Positions 39,693-50,300 of a stretch of DNA of 64,000 nt are shown piece after piece. The stretch comes from Psychromonas algarum. GTDB lineage: Bacteria; Pseudomonadota; Gammaproteobacteria; Enterobacterales; Psychromonadaceae. Every line of letters starts with the position of its first letter. The first letter of the stretch is position 1. The DNA lies in NCBI RefSeq assembly GCF_004376845.1, contig NZ_SNUW01000002.1:372001-436000 (forward strand), in the 5' to 3' direction. The translations under genes were made by a program, and so were the position numbers. A model generated the notes under the pieces. That model saw only the letters and a program-made list of their open reading frames with translations. It was not told the origin of the DNA and searched no databases.

Positions 39693-40034
39693 TTATTTAT
39701 CTCCCTCTAAGCTACTTGTCGTCTCGTTTTGAAGGTCACCTTGAATATCACCACGAAAGCCAAATACACGGCGATGTCCACGGTAAGGGATAAGTGTCAC
39801 TTCTCGCTTTTGTCCTGGTTCAAAACGAACCGCTGTACTTGAGGTAATATCTAAACGATAACCTTTGGTTATTTCACGATCAAAAATCAACGCACTATTT
39901 ACTTCATAAAAATGATAATGAGAGCCAATTTGAATTGGTCTATCACCTGAATTTGCAACAGTGACTTTTAATTGTTCACGACCAACATTTAATTTTCGGT
40001 CACCGCTATCCGTTTTTATTTCACCAGGGATCAT
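39693..40034 (-). CDS. ureB: Urease beta subunit
   Basis: The structural beta subunit (113 aa) starts [20 protein letters not shown] and keeps the conserved [19 protein letters not shown] segment, [18 protein letters not shown] and the [10 protein letters not shown] end. It has slightly more C-terminal residues than Klebsiella UreB (106). It is coupled with ureC two bases downstream. Confidence 0.96.
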   Translation of the reverse strand: MIPGEIKTDSGDRKLNVGREQLKVTVANSGDRPIQIGSHYHFYEVNSALIFDREITKGYRLDITSSTAVRFEPGQKREVTLIPYRGHRRVFGFRGDIQGDLQNETTSSLEGDK

Positions 40035-40045
40035 CAGTTACTCCA

Positions 40046-40348
40046 TTAAATAATTGGGTTATGAACAGTCACTAATTTAGTGCCATCGGGGAAAGTAGCT
40101 TCAACTTGTACTTCTGGAATTAATTCCGCAATGCCGTCCATTACTTGGTCTCGTGTTAATAAGGTACGACCATAATCCATCATTTCAGCAACAGTTTTAC
40201 CATCGCGAGCGCCTTCCATAATTTCCATTGATATATAAGCCATCGCTTCAGGATAATTTAGTTTTACACCACGCTTTAAACGACGTTCAGCTAATAACGC
40301 GGCAGTAAAAATCAGTAATTTATCTTTTTCTCTTGGTAATAAGTCCAT
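40046..40348 (-). CDS. ureA: Urease gamma subunit
   Basis: The structural gamma subunit. From ATG 40348 the product is 100 aa, the exact family length, starting [18 protein letters not shown]. Conserved parts are [20 protein letters not shown] and the C-terminal [20 protein letters not shown] followed by PI. An upstream in-frame codon at 40384 would add 12 residues foreign to the family. Confidence 0.96.
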   Translation of the reverse strand: MDLLPREKDKLLIFTAALLAERRLKRGVKLNYPEAMAYISMEIMEGARDGKTVAEMMDYGRTLLTRDQVMDGIAELIPEVQVEATFPDGTKLVTVHNPII

Positions 40349-40430
40349 AACATTCTCTTCTATGTATGAAAAATTCAAAGGCATTAGTCAGTAATAAATC
40401 AGCTAATAAACCCCAATAATATTTTATTCT

Positions 40431-41348
40431 TTATGTATGCCAAACTCTTGGTTGCACTGCGACTTTGTCTATTAATATCGGCCTCAATATTTCCCATAAA
40501 CTAATAAATAGTTGTTTGCACTCTTGTGCATGTGCCCCTAGATAGCGGGTCACTAATAACCCATCAATATCAGTAATACTGATATTTTTCTGTGCGCCCT
40601 GCTCTATTATTTTTTCACGTAATGTAGAAACTAATTCAGCTCGTTGACTGCTGCTTATGAGTTTTTCTGGCACGAGGGCTAAAAAAGTAGCAAAGACACT
40701 ATTATTCGCGAGTCCAGCGGGGTGGGTTAATAAACTGTTTGCAGGCGATAACGCAATACGGTCATGATAAATTAATTTACCATCACAAAAGAGGCGATTT
40801 AATTGACAAAATTTTCCTTCAATAAAAGGCTCGTCTGAATCAGGTAAACCTAAACAAGTGATGTCCCATCCGAGATAAACAGCGCTGCTAGTTAATTCGA
40901 TATCGACAGTATTAAAACCATCAGCTCCTTCATAAACAATGGTTTCTTGTGGAAAATTTTCACACTTAGCGTTGCCTTCAAGTACTAATTTAGTGATTTG
41001 CGCTTGCTTAGATTCACCAATATCTAAATTGGTTCGAGCACGATAAAATCGTCCTGCACCGGGAGTGGTAAATAATAAATGAGCATCTTCTTTTACCGCA
41101 ACACTGACACGAAGCTCATCGCCCGAAACAATACCTGCAGGAGGGTGCAAAAGATAAATATGCGCGCAATCTCGCCCTTCTGGATAAAATGTTTTTTGAA
41201 CGGAAAGTGGACCTTTGCGTTGTGTGCGAGTGAGTTGGGTGCCTACGGGAGTATTACTGAATTCTAGAAACAAATGTGCAAGCCACTGGTTTTTAAGTGG
41301 CTTGTTAAATATTGAAGTTGTTCTGGATGTGCTTTCTGGGACTGTCAT
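40431..41348 (-). CDS. ureD: Urease accessory protein UreD (UreH)
   Basis: UreD is the scaffold that binds apo-urease and forms the channel for nickel with UreF and UreG. The 305-aa product has the family blocks GPLSVQKTFYPEGRDCAHIY, HPPAGIVSGDELRV and TTPGAGRFYRAR. It is first in ureDABCEFG, 147 bp downstream of urtE. The gap carries no obvious terminator, so the urt and ure genes may be read together. Confidence 0.94.
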   Translation of the reverse strand: MTVPESTSRTTSIFNKPLKNQWLAHLFLEFSNTPVGTQLTRTQRKGPLSVQKTFYPEGRDCAHIYLLHPPAGIVSGDELRVSVAVKEDAHLLFTTPGAGRFYRARTNLDIGESKQAQITKLVLEGNAKCENFPQETIVYEGADGFNTVDIELTSSAVYLGWDITCLGLPDSDEPFIEGKFCQLNRLFCDGKLIYHDRIALSPANSLLTHPAGLANNSVFATFLALVPEKLISSSQRAELVSTLREKIIEQGAQKNISITDIDGLLVTRYLGAHAQECKQLFISLWEILRPILIDKVAVQPRVWHT

Positions 41349-41495
41349 TCTTACCCTAATGTTAAGTATCTATTTAGCATCTCTTAATGTTTTATATTAA
41401 ATATTATCGAACCTTAATGCTATGGACTGAATCATTTACTCTTCGTTTATTATCGAGAAATAGATGTAGATGGCGAAGACCATAGCACAACAGGA

Positions 41496-42191
41496 TTAAA
41501 CAGCTAAATACTTACTAACCAATTCATCATCAAGATCACCCATTGGACCAGACGCAATCACTTGGCCTTTTTCCATAATATGAAAATTCTCACCAACGGC
41601 ACGTGCAAAGGGTAATTTTTGCTCAACCAGAATAATAGTCATGCCCTCTTCTTTGTTTAGTTTTAATAATACATCTCGAATCAACTGCACGATATTAGGT
41701 TGAATACCTTCATTGGGTTCATCTAGAATCAAAATATCAGGGTTCAAAACCAAAGCACGAGCGATGGCTAATTGCTGCTGCTGCCCACCCGATAAATCAC
41801 CACCACGACGATGTAGCATCTCTTTCAACACAGGAAAAAGTTTATAAATATGATGAGGGATAGTTTTACTTTTTTGTCTTGAACAATTCAGACTGATTTT
41901 TAAATTTTCTTCAACTGTCAATTGCGGGAAAATGTGACGCCCTTGAGGAACATATCCCACCCCAATTTCAGGACGTTTTTCAACACTACTTTTACTCATG
42001 TCGACATCGTTAATGGTTAGACTACCTGAACTGATCGGCAATAGACCCATAATAGTTTTTAATAGTGTCGTTTTACCGACACCATTGCGGCCCATAATAC
42101 AGGTACGTGAGCCCTTTTCTATTTTTAGGTCAAGATCCCAAAGAATTTGAGTGCCGCCATACTTTTGATTTACTTGCTTTAACTCAATCAT
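41496..42191 (-). CDS. urtE: Urea ABC transporter ATP-binding protein UrtE
   Basis: One of two ATPases of the Urt urea importer (LivF-type). The 231-aa product has Walker A GRNGVGKTTLLKT, the GRHIFPQLTVEENL Q-loop region, signature LSGGQQQQLAIARAL and Walker B ILILDEP. Located two bases after urtD and last in the urtABCDE order, it partners UrtD below the UrtBC channel. Confidence 0.95.
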   Translation of the reverse strand: MIELKQVNQKYGGTQILWDLDLKIEKGSRTCIMGRNGVGKTTLLKTIMGLLPISSGSLTINDVDMSKSSVEKRPEIGVGYVPQGRHIFPQLTVEENLKISLNCSRQKSKTIPHHIYKLFPVLKEMLHRRGGDLSGGQQQQLAIARALVLNPDILILDEPNEGIQPNIVQLIRDVLLKLNKEEGMTIILVEQKLPFARAVGENFHIMEKGQVIASGPMGDLDDELVSKYLAV

Positions 42192-42193
42192 GA

Positions 42194-43000
42194 TTAGTGC
42201 TCCTCACCTAAATAAACTTCACGTACATCTTTATTGGCTTGCACTTCATCCATCGAACCTTCTGCTAATACTGTACCTTGATGTAATACCGTCACCTTAC
42301 GCGCAATCGAGCGAACAAAGGCCATGTCATGTTCAACCACAACCACTGAATGCTTACCTGCTAATGAGGTTAACAATTCAGCAGTACGCTCTGTTTCTTG
42401 TGTTGTCATGCCAGTTACCGGTTCATCAACTAACAATAAACGCGGCTCAGCGGCTAATAACATACCAATTTCTAACCACTGTTTTTGACCGTGAGATAAA
42501 CGTCCAGCAGGATAATGTTGTTCAGCAGTTAAACCGATAGTTGTTAATACTTCATCAATTTTGTCTTTTTGCTCGCCACTTAGTTTATGAAATAACGAAG
42601 TCCAAATACCTTTGTCACCCGATAGGCTTAGCTCAATATTTTCAAATACGGTTAATGCTTCAAAAACGGTTGGTTTTTGGAATTTACGCCCAATACCTGC
42701 TCGTGCAATTTCAGATTCATCGAGTTCTAATAAATCAATTTGCTGACCAAAGCTGACTTTACCAGTATCAGGTCTGGTTTTACCTGTGATCACATCCATT
42801 AATGTGGTTTTACCGGCACCATTTGCACCGATTAAACAGCGTAATTCACCATCACCGATATATAAGTTAAGGTCATTCAATGCTTTGAAACCATCGAAAC
42901 TCACACTGACATCTTCTACGTATAAAATCATGCCGTGCCTAGTGTCAGGCTTTAGATTTTCAGCCGATGAAAGCGGTGAACCATTTTTATCTACAATCAT
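42194..43000 (-). CDS. urtD: Urea ABC transporter ATP-binding protein UrtD
   Basis: LivG-type ATPase of the Urt importer. In the 268-aa product the Walker A is GANGAGKTTLMDV, the signature region LSHGQKQWLEIGMLL (the usual UrtD variation on LSGGQ) and the Walker B LLLVDEPVTGMTTQE. An N-terminal extension of about 25 residues precedes the first strand. The ATG overlaps the urtC stop. Confidence 0.95.
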   Translation of the reverse strand: MIVDKNGSPLSSAENLKPDTRHGMILYVEDVSVSFDGFKALNDLNLYIGDGELRCLIGANGAGKTTLMDVITGKTRPDTGKVSFGQQIDLLELDESEIARAGIGRKFQKPTVFEALTVFENIELSLSGDKGIWTSLFHKLSGEQKDKIDEVLTTIGLTAEQHYPAGRLSHGQKQWLEIGMLLAAEPRLLLVDEPVTGMTTQETERTAELLTSLAGKHSVVVVEHDMAFVRSIARKVTVLHQGTVLAEGSMDEVQANKDVREVYLGEEH

Positions 43001-44172
43001 TATTTATTCTCCGCAGTTGTTGCTATCGCAGCTTGATCTTCATTAACTTGATCTTTTTTAGCTGTAGATGGTGGATCAACTTTATCCATTAAGTTAGATA
43101 CCAAACCAGCTAGTCCTTTAGGTAATAGCAAGGTAACAAGAACAAATAATCCACCTAATCCAAATAACCAAGCTTCAGGCATAATGGCTGTAAAACGTGT
43201 TTTAGCGTAACTCACCACAATCGCACCAATTAATGCGCCGTATAATGTGCCACGACCACCAATAGCGACCCAAATTACAATTTCAATTGAGTTTAATGGA
43301 GAGAACTCACCTGGATTAATAATACCCACTTGTGGTACATATAATGCCCCAGCTACACCCGCTAACATGGCTGATACTACGAAGATCCATACTTTATAAT
43401 GTTGTGGTTTATAGCCTACAAATCGCACTCGGTTTTCAGCATCACGAATGGCCGTAACAACACGTCCCATTTTAGAGTTCATAATAAAGTGACTAATTGC
43501 ATAACCAATCGCCAACATTATTGAGGTTGCAACAAATAAAGCTAACTTAGTATCTGGTGACTGTAATGAGAATCCAAAGATCTCTTTAAAGTCCGTTAAA
43601 CCATTATTACCACCAAAGCCCATTTCATTACGGAAGAATGCTAATAACAGAGCGTAAGTCATTGCTTGCGTCATGATTGATAAATAAACACCACTCACAC
43701 GAGAACGGAACGCTAACGTACCAAAGAGGTAAGCTAATAAACCAGGACCTGCAAACACTAATAAAATCATCACTAATGCATTATCAGAACCCGCCCAATA
43801 CCAAGGTAAATCAGTCCAGTTTAAGAACACCATAAAATCAGGTAATTCAGCATTACCATAAACACCTCGGTCCCCAATTTGGCGCATCAAATACATGCCC
43901 ATTGCGTAACCACCAAGTGCAAAGAATGCACCATGACCTAAGCTCAAAATACCGCAGTATCCCCAAACTAGATCAACCGCTAAAGCAAGTAATGCATAGC
44001 AAAGGTATTTACCTAATAAGCTAACCGTATAATCACTAACATATAACATTGATCCTTCAGCAAAAGCTAAGTTACAAACAGTAACGTAAAGCGTTGATAT
44101 AAATAGAATTGCAATAACACAATGCAAACTACTCATTTTTTTCACAAGAGGTGAATTAAGTAAATTTTTCAT
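43000..44172 (-). CDS. urtC: Urea ABC transporter permease UrtC
   Basis: LivM-type membrane subunit of 390 aa with about ten helices. The family block GVAGALYVPQVGIINPGEFS and the EAA-like VIWVAIGGRGTLYGALIGAI are clear. The C-terminal tail (about 25 residues, KVDPPSTAKKDQVNEDQAA) is polar and variable. It overlaps urtB and urtD by single bases (TAATG), so translation of the membrane and ATPase genes is coupled. Confidence 0.95.
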   Translation of the reverse strand: MKNLLNSPLVKKMSSLHCVIAILFISTLYVTVCNLAFAEGSMLYVSDYTVSLLGKYLCYALLALAVDLVWGYCGILSLGHGAFFALGGYAMGMYLMRQIGDRGVYGNAELPDFMVFLNWTDLPWYWAGSDNALVMILLVFAGPGLLAYLFGTLAFRSRVSGVYLSIMTQAMTYALLLAFFRNEMGFGGNNGLTDFKEIFGFSLQSPDTKLALFVATSIMLAIGYAISHFIMNSKMGRVVTAIRDAENRVRFVGYKPQHYKVWIFVVSAMLAGVAGALYVPQVGIINPGEFSPLNSIEIVIWVAIGGRGTLYGALIGAIVVSYAKTRFTAIMPEAWLFGLGGLFVLVTLLLPKGLAGLVSNLMDKVDPPSTAKKDQVNEDQAAIATTAENK

Positions 44173-45794
44173 TATTCTGCTGATCTCCCTTTTTGCGGAA
44201 ATAATCCCTTAGGTCGTTTTTGGATAAACAACACTAAACTTACTAATACAATAATATTGGCTAATACAGGCCCCATTGACGGTTCTAATAATTTGTTGAA
44301 CGTCCCCATAGTCATTGCAGCAACTAAGGTTCCCCATAAATTACCTACACCACCAAAGACCACAACAAGGAATGAGTCGATGATATAAGCTTGTCCTAAG
44401 TTAGGCCCTACGTTAGTTAACTGACTTAATGCAACACCAGCAACACCCGCAATACCAGAACCTAGACCAAAGGTGATCGCATCTACCCATGAACTTTTAA
44501 TACTCAGTGCTCTTGCCATATCACGGTTTTGTGAAACAGCACGAACATGTAAACCTAACGATGATTTTTTAAGGATCATTAACAAGGTAAAGAACACACC
44601 CAATGCAAATAAGATGATGTATAAACGGTTATAAGTAAGTGACAACATTGGATTGATTTCTAATGAACCACTCATCCATTGTGGCGCTTCAACTTGACGA
44701 TTTAATGGAGAGAAAACCGTTCTTACAAGTTGTTGTAGAATTAAGCTGATACCAAAGGTTGCTAATAGCGTTTCCAGAGGGCGACCTTTTAAGAAGCGGA
44801 TAACACCACGTTCAATTAATACACCGACAAAACCAGAAACAAGGAAAGCTGCAGGTACTGCCATTAATAATGAGTATTCAATTAAATTAGGGAAGGTTTG
44901 TTGGATAACGTAAGTGGTATAAGCACCTAACATCATCATTTCACCATGCGCCATATTAATAACGCCCATTACACCAAAGGTAATAGTTAAACCAATTGCA
45001 GCCAGTAATAAAACAGATCCTAGGCTTAAACCAAAGAATAAGTTCTCAACCATGCCATAAACACTGGCCGTCTGTTCTATATCATCAATTGCTTTAGTTA
45101 ATACCTTTCTTAATTCCGCTGTTTCAGGTTGTTCTGATAATGAAGAAAGTTGTTTTACTAATGCGTTTTTAACTGTTGGTTCTAAACGGCCAGACAATTG
45201 TTGAGCGGCTGTTAATTTTTCAGCTTTATTGCCCGTTTCTAATTGGTCAACCAATAGGATAACTGACATTAATTCACGTGCGTCTTCGTCTTTCTCTTCT
45301 TTAATCAGTTTGTTAACAGAGGCAATACCTATTTCATTAGGATTATTTAATAATTGATTTAATGCTGTAATACGAATACTCGCATCGTCACTACGCAGAT
45401 CTAAGTTCGCCAATATATCGCGAATTTTTCCACGTAAACGGTTATTTGTTCTTACTTTTTTAATAGCCGATTTATCCACTGCTGGCAGAGTTTCCGCAGT
45501 AAATACATCAGTTAATTCATATTGGTCTTGCTTATTTCGATAAGCAGAAACAACTTGTTTATTTGACTTTAAGTAATATAAATCGCCAGTCAAAAGAGGA
45601 TCTAAAATGGCACGTGTTTGAGGTGCAGATGTCGCGACAATCTTATCGATTAGTGGCGCCATTCTATTTAATTTAGTGGTTGGTAGTTGTTCGATAAGTG
45701 CAGGAAGTGCAGATTTATCTTGTATTTCACTAACAGCTGCTGAGGCGTTGAATGACATTACATAGAGAAACAATAGGGGAAGTAGACGCAACAT
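44172..45794 (-). CDS. urtB: Urea ABC transporter permease UrtB
   Basis: LivH-type permease with the long N-terminal periplasmic extension typical of UrtB. The 540-aa product has a signal peptide (MLRLLPLLFLYVMSFNASA), a helical extension to about residue 245, then the membrane domain starting VENLFFGLSLGSVLLLAAIG. Other blocks are GVINMAHGEMMMLGAYTTYV and VVVFGGVGNLWGTLVAA. It lies 87 bp after urtA, across a hairpin. Confidence 0.95.
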   Translation of the reverse strand: MLRLLPLLFLYVMSFNASAAVSEIQDKSALPALIEQLPTTKLNRMAPLIDKIVATSAPQTRAILDPLLTGDLYYLKSNKQVVSAYRNKQDQYELTDVFTAETLPAVDKSAIKKVRTNNRLRGKIRDILANLDLRSDDASIRITALNQLLNNPNEIGIASVNKLIKEEKDEDARELMSVILLVDQLETGNKAEKLTAAQQLSGRLEPTVKNALVKQLSSLSEQPETAELRKVLTKAIDDIEQTASVYGMVENLFFGLSLGSVLLLAAIGLTITFGVMGVINMAHGEMMMLGAYTTYVIQQTFPNLIEYSLLMAVPAAFLVSGFVGVLIERGVIRFLKGRPLETLLATFGISLILQQLVRTVFSPLNRQVEAPQWMSGSLEINPMLSLTYNRLYIILFALGVFFTLLMILKKSSLGLHVRAVSQNRDMARALSIKSSWVDAITFGLGSGIAGVAGVALSQLTNVGPNLGQAYIIDSFLVVVFGGVGNLWGTLVAAMTMGTFNKLLEPSMGPVLANIIVLVSLVLFIQKRPKGLFPQKGRSAE

Positions 45795-45831
45795 GGGCTG
45801 TTCCTTAGTTTTAATTTATTCAAATTCATAA

Positions 45832-45858
45832 AATGGGAGGTAACTATCCCCTCCCATT
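45832..45858 (-). terminator. Hairpin between urtA and urtB
   Basis: Nine-bp arms AATGGGAGG / CCTCCCATT. On the minus strand it is followed by TTTATG, a poor T run, so it probably acts as a partial terminator or 3' stabiliser that keeps urtA mRNA in excess of the permease genes, a common arrangement for binding-protein genes. Confidence 0.6.
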
Positions 45859-45881
45859 AGGTGTTTATTTAGATTTTATGA

Positions 45882-47165
45882 TTAGAATTTTTGACCAGAA
45901 CATTTCGCAGTTGTTACATCGAAGTTGCCACAGCTAATTGGGGCAGTCCAATCTGATACTAGGTTTTTCGAACTAGGTAGGAAGTCAGACCATGCATCAC
46001 CGATAACTGTATCAGGTGTTTCCCATACCACTTCAAATTGACCATCTTCTTGAATTTCACCAATTAATACTGGCTTAGATAGATGGTGGTTTGAGTTCAT
46101 CACTGCAATGCCACCAGTTAAGTTAGGCACAGCAATACCGATCATTGCTTGTTCAACCGCATCAACATCTGTAGTCCCCGCTTTCTCAACAGCTTTTACC
46201 CACATTTTAAAACCAAGGTAAGTTGCTTCCATTGGGTCATTTGTTACACGTTTGTCGTTACCAATGTATTTTTTCCATTGTGCAATAAAGGCTTTGTTTT
46301 CTTTTGTATCAACACTTTGGAAGTAGTTCCACGCAGCTAAATGGCCAACAAGTGGTTTAGCATCAAAACCAGATAATTCTTCTTCACCTACAGAGAATGC
46401 AATAACAGGAATATCTTCAGCAGAAATACCTTGGTTACCTAATTCTTTATAGAATGGAATATTTGCATCACCATTTACTGTTGAAATTACAGCTGTTTGT
46501 TTACCTTCAGAACCAAAGCGTTTTACTTCAGCAACAATGTTCTGCCAATCTGAGTGACCAAATGGCGTGTAATTAATCATGATGTCTTCTTTTTTAACAC
46601 CTTTAGACATCAAATAAGCTTCTAAAATTTTGTTCGTTGTACGTGGGTAAACATAATCGGTACCTAATAAAACAAAACGTTCCGCACCGATATCATCCAT
46701 CAAATAATCAACTGCTGGGATAGCTTGTTGGTTTGGCGCAGCCCCTGTGTAGAATACGTTTCTAGATGATTCTTCACCTTCATATTGAACAGGGTAAAAC
46801 ATTAAACCGTTCAACTCTTCTAAAACAGGTAAAACCGATTTACGAGAAACTGATGTCCAACCACCAAAAATAACATCTACTTTATCTTTTGCTAATAATT
46901 CACGGCCTTTTTCTGCAAATAAAGGCCAGTTTGATGCTGGGTCAACCACAACAGCTTCTAGCTTTCTACCTAATACACCACCTTTAGCATTTTGATCTTC
47001 TATCATCATTAACACTGTATCTTTTAGTGTTGTTTCACTAATCGCCATAGTGCCTGATAAAGAATGTAAAACACCGACTTTAATATTATCAGCAGCGTAA
47101 GCAAAATTAGTCATTAAGCTCGTTGCAACGATCGAGCTTGCAACAATCAGTTTTTTTAATTTCAT
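45882..47165 (-). CDS. urtA: Urea-binding periplasmic protein UrtA
   Basis: The binding protein of the high-affinity urea importer (LivK/AmiC fold). The 427-aa product has a signal peptide (MKLKKLIVASSIVATSLMTN ... YAA), then IKVGVLHSLSGTMAISETTL and VFGGWTSVSRKSVLPVLEEL. It also shows the UrtA-typical GLMFYPVQYEGEESSRNVFY and the C-terminal pair CGNFDVTTAKC. The first gene of urtABCDE, it is divergent from the permease-kinase gene across 230 bp. Confidence 0.95.
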   Translation of the reverse strand: MKLKKLIVASSIVATSLMTNFAYAADNIKVGVLHSLSGTMAISETTLKDTVLMMIEDQNAKGGVLGRKLEAVVVDPASNWPLFAEKGRELLAKDKVDVIFGGWTSVSRKSVLPVLEELNGLMFYPVQYEGEESSRNVFYTGAAPNQQAIPAVDYLMDDIGAERFVLLGTDYVYPRTTNKILEAYLMSKGVKKEDIMINYTPFGHSDWQNIVAEVKRFGSEGKQTAVISTVNGDANIPFYKELGNQGISAEDIPVIAFSVGEEELSGFDAKPLVGHLAAWNYFQSVDTKENKAFIAQWKKYIGNDKRVTNDPMEATYLGFKMWVKAVEKAGTTDVDAVEQAMIGIAVPNLTGGIAVMNSNHHLSKPVLIGEIQEDGQFEVVWETPDTVIGDAWSDFLPSSKNLVSDWTAPISCGNFDVTTAKCSGQKF

Positions 47166-47395
47166 CTGTAATTCCTTTTATTTATCATCTATGTATTAGA
47201 AAATTTATAATATGAAGACCCTAGCAACGGCCTATTTCGAGTAGGGTTAGTATCTAGGAATTACAGCAAGCATTAAATGCGCAAAAGCACGCAACGACCT
47301 ACGCATAAATGCGCATATCATGCTCAATCACTTTGCAGTAAACTTGCTGAGCTACAAGCTCAAGGTTGAGCCTCTAACCAAATAAACGAATACAC
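47166..47395. promoter_or_regulatory. Divergent urtA / permease-kinase control region
   Basis: 230 bp containing two perfect dyads: CGCAT-aa-ATGCG at 47302-47313 and GCTCAA-gg-TTGAGC near 47368-47381. A related half-site cluster (ATGCGCAAAAGCACGCA) lies at 47277-47293, and GAGCT-aca-AGCTC near 47359. The AGGAATT ribosome-binding region of urtA is at its left edge. The dyads are candidate sites for the adjacent LuxR-type regulator or for a global nitrogen regulator. Confidence 0.5.
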
Positions 47396-50300
47396 ATGCA
47401 GTCAAATCAGAAAATAATTAAAACTCGTCGCACCTATAACAAACTCGTTGCTAACGAGATGATGGAAGATTTTGCATTACGTTTTACCGCAAAGCGGGCA
47501 AGGAAATGGTCATTAAGCCGCATTGCTATGACCGCATTAGGTATTGTTTCGTTTCTGGTATTAGAAGCAATCGGAGGTGCGATCACCATACATTATGGTT
47601 TTGAGAATGCAGCTTGGGCTATTTTAGCGGTCACGCTCATTGTTTTTTTTACTGGATTACCCATCAGCTATTATGCCGCCAAATATGGTGTGGATATTGA
47701 CTTGCTAAGCCGAGGCGCAGGGTTTGGTTACATTGGCTCTAGCATCGCCTCTCTTGTATATGCATCCTTTACATTTATCTTTTTTGCGCTTGAAGCTGCT
47801 GTCATGGCCATGGCGCTACAAATGCTTTTAGGTATGCCCTTACCCATAGGCTATATCGTCAGTACTTTACTGGTGATCCCATTAGTAACACATGGCATCA
47901 CCTACATCAGTCGCTTTCAAGCTTGGACATCTCCAATTTGGGTCGTACTGCAATTATTACCGCTATTTTTTGTATTCACTCATATAGATACCCCTTTACA
48001 GCTTGACGGATGGGTTGATTTTAATGGGGAGGCGGGTGAGGCAGGAGCCACCTTTAACTTATTATTATTTGGTGGCGCATCCGCTGTTTTATTAGCATTA
48101 GTTGCTCAAATTGGTGAACAGGTAGACTTTTTACGTTTCTTACCAGAAAAACCCAAAACAAAAGCATGGCGTTGGTGGTTGGCTTTAATTGCAGGCGGCC
48201 CTGGTTGGATCATCTTTGGCGCATTAAAATTATTGCTTGGTTCATTTCTCGCTTACTTCGCATTAACCCAAGGAATTGCACCGCATTTAGCAAGTGACCC
48301 TTCACATATGTATCAACTTGCTTATGGTTATGTTTTTAATGATCCGCGCTTGGTCATTTTTGTTACTTGTACTTTTGTCATTATTTCTCAATTAAAGATT
48401 AATGTGGCAAATGCTTATGCAGGTTCACTTGCTTGGTCTAACTTTTTCTCTCGTATTACCCATAATCACCCTGGGCGTGTTGTCTGGATGGTTTTTAATG
48501 TAGCTATTGCATTATTATTAATGGAATTAGGCATTTACCAAACGATTGCAAGCATGCTCTCTGTTTATTCAGTGTTAGTACTCGCTTGGTTAAGTTCCGT
48601 TGTTGCCGATCTTGTGATCAATAAACCGTTAGGCATCAGCCCAAAACATATCGAATTTAAACGCTCTCATCTCTACGATATTAACCCTGTTGGTGTTGGC
48701 TCAATGTTGATTGCATCAGTAGCTGGATTTGCAGGTCACATGGGAGTATTTGGTGAAACAGGCGAAGCGCTCGCTTCATTTATAGCTTGTTTCTTACCTT
48801 TTATCACAGTCCCCTTTATTGGTTGCTTAACAAAGGGAAAATATTATCTAGTTGATACACAACAAGAACAAATTAAAACCTTCACCCAATGCCATATTTG
48901 TGAAAATAGCTTTGATCATCAAGACATGACCTTCTGCCCTGCTTACGGCAAAGCAATCTGTTCATTATGCTGTAGTTTAGATGTTCGTTGTGCCGACCAA
49001 TGTCGACCCGATGCAACCTTATCTCAGCAATCTCATAACTTTTTCACTCGCTTTATTAAAGATGAAGTCTTTAAAATGTTTACCACTCCCTTAATGCAAT
49101 TTATCGCGCTTACATTAGGGTTAAGTCTTATCGGTGCCGGTATTTTATTTTTAGTACATTTACAGGTTCCATTAGAAAATGCAGAAGTAAAGCAAGTTTT
49201 TGCCAGTACCCTGATAAAGATATTTTTCTTATTGATGATCATTATAGGGGTTGTCAGCTGGTTATTTATTCTCGCTCGCAATGGTAATCAAACCGCTTTA
49301 AAAGAATTACGTTCACAAACTAAAGCACTGGCGAAAGAGATTGATGCTCACAAACAAACCTCTGTAGCCTTACAAAGTGCCAAGAATATAGCAGAATCCG
49401 CCAATGAAGCTAAAAGCCGTTATCTAGCAGCATTAAGCCATGAATTACGTACCCCATTAAACGTTTTATTAGGTTATGCGCAACTCTTAATGCGCGATCA
49501 AGTTTTACCTCCGAAACAACGTGAAACCATTGCAATTATTAGACGTAATGGTGAGCACTTAGCGGATCTTATTGAAAGTTTATTAGAAGTATCAAAGATT
49601 GAAGCAGGCAAGGTAACGTTACAACGTGATGAATTTAATTTAAAAGCGATTCTGCAACAATTAGTGGATATGTTTCAGATGCAAGCTAGTAAAAAAGGCA
49701 TTAAATTTTATTATGAAGCGAGCTCTAACTTACCTGAATATGTTGCAACAGATAAACAGCGTTTTAGACAAATCCTAATTAACCTTATTTCCAATGCCAT
49801 TAAATATACTGAACAAGGCTCAGTTACCTTTAAAATTACCTATCGCAGTGAAGTTGCTAACTTTAGCATTATTGATACAGGGGTCGGTATTGCAAAAACA
49901 AATCAAGATCTAATCTTTAAACCTTTTGAACAAATTCGTAATGCTCATACTCAATCTATTGGTGGAACAGGTTTGGGATTAACGATTTCACGCTCTCTAG
50001 CAGAGTTAATGGGTGGCGAAATAAATTTAACCAGCAAAGTAGGCCAAGGCTCTACTTTCAACTTCCGCCTCATGTTATTTAAATTACACAAAGATCCTAA
50101 AGAACCAGAGTTAAATAAATCAGAAGCCATAGGTTATAACGGTGATCAGCAAACTATTTTAGTCGTTGACGACAATATGAATCAACGAGAGTTAATATTT
50201 AATTTATTAGCACCAATCGGCTTTAATGTATTACTCGCAGAAGATGCACAACAAGGGTTTATCAAACTACAAGAAAACGATATCCACCTTATTTTAATGG

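Noticed and set aside
47396-48890. Separate cytosine/purine permease gene upstream of a kinase gene
   Set aside because: The frame is continuous through the permease, Cys-rich and kinase parts with no stop or internal ribosome-binding site, so this is one fused protein.
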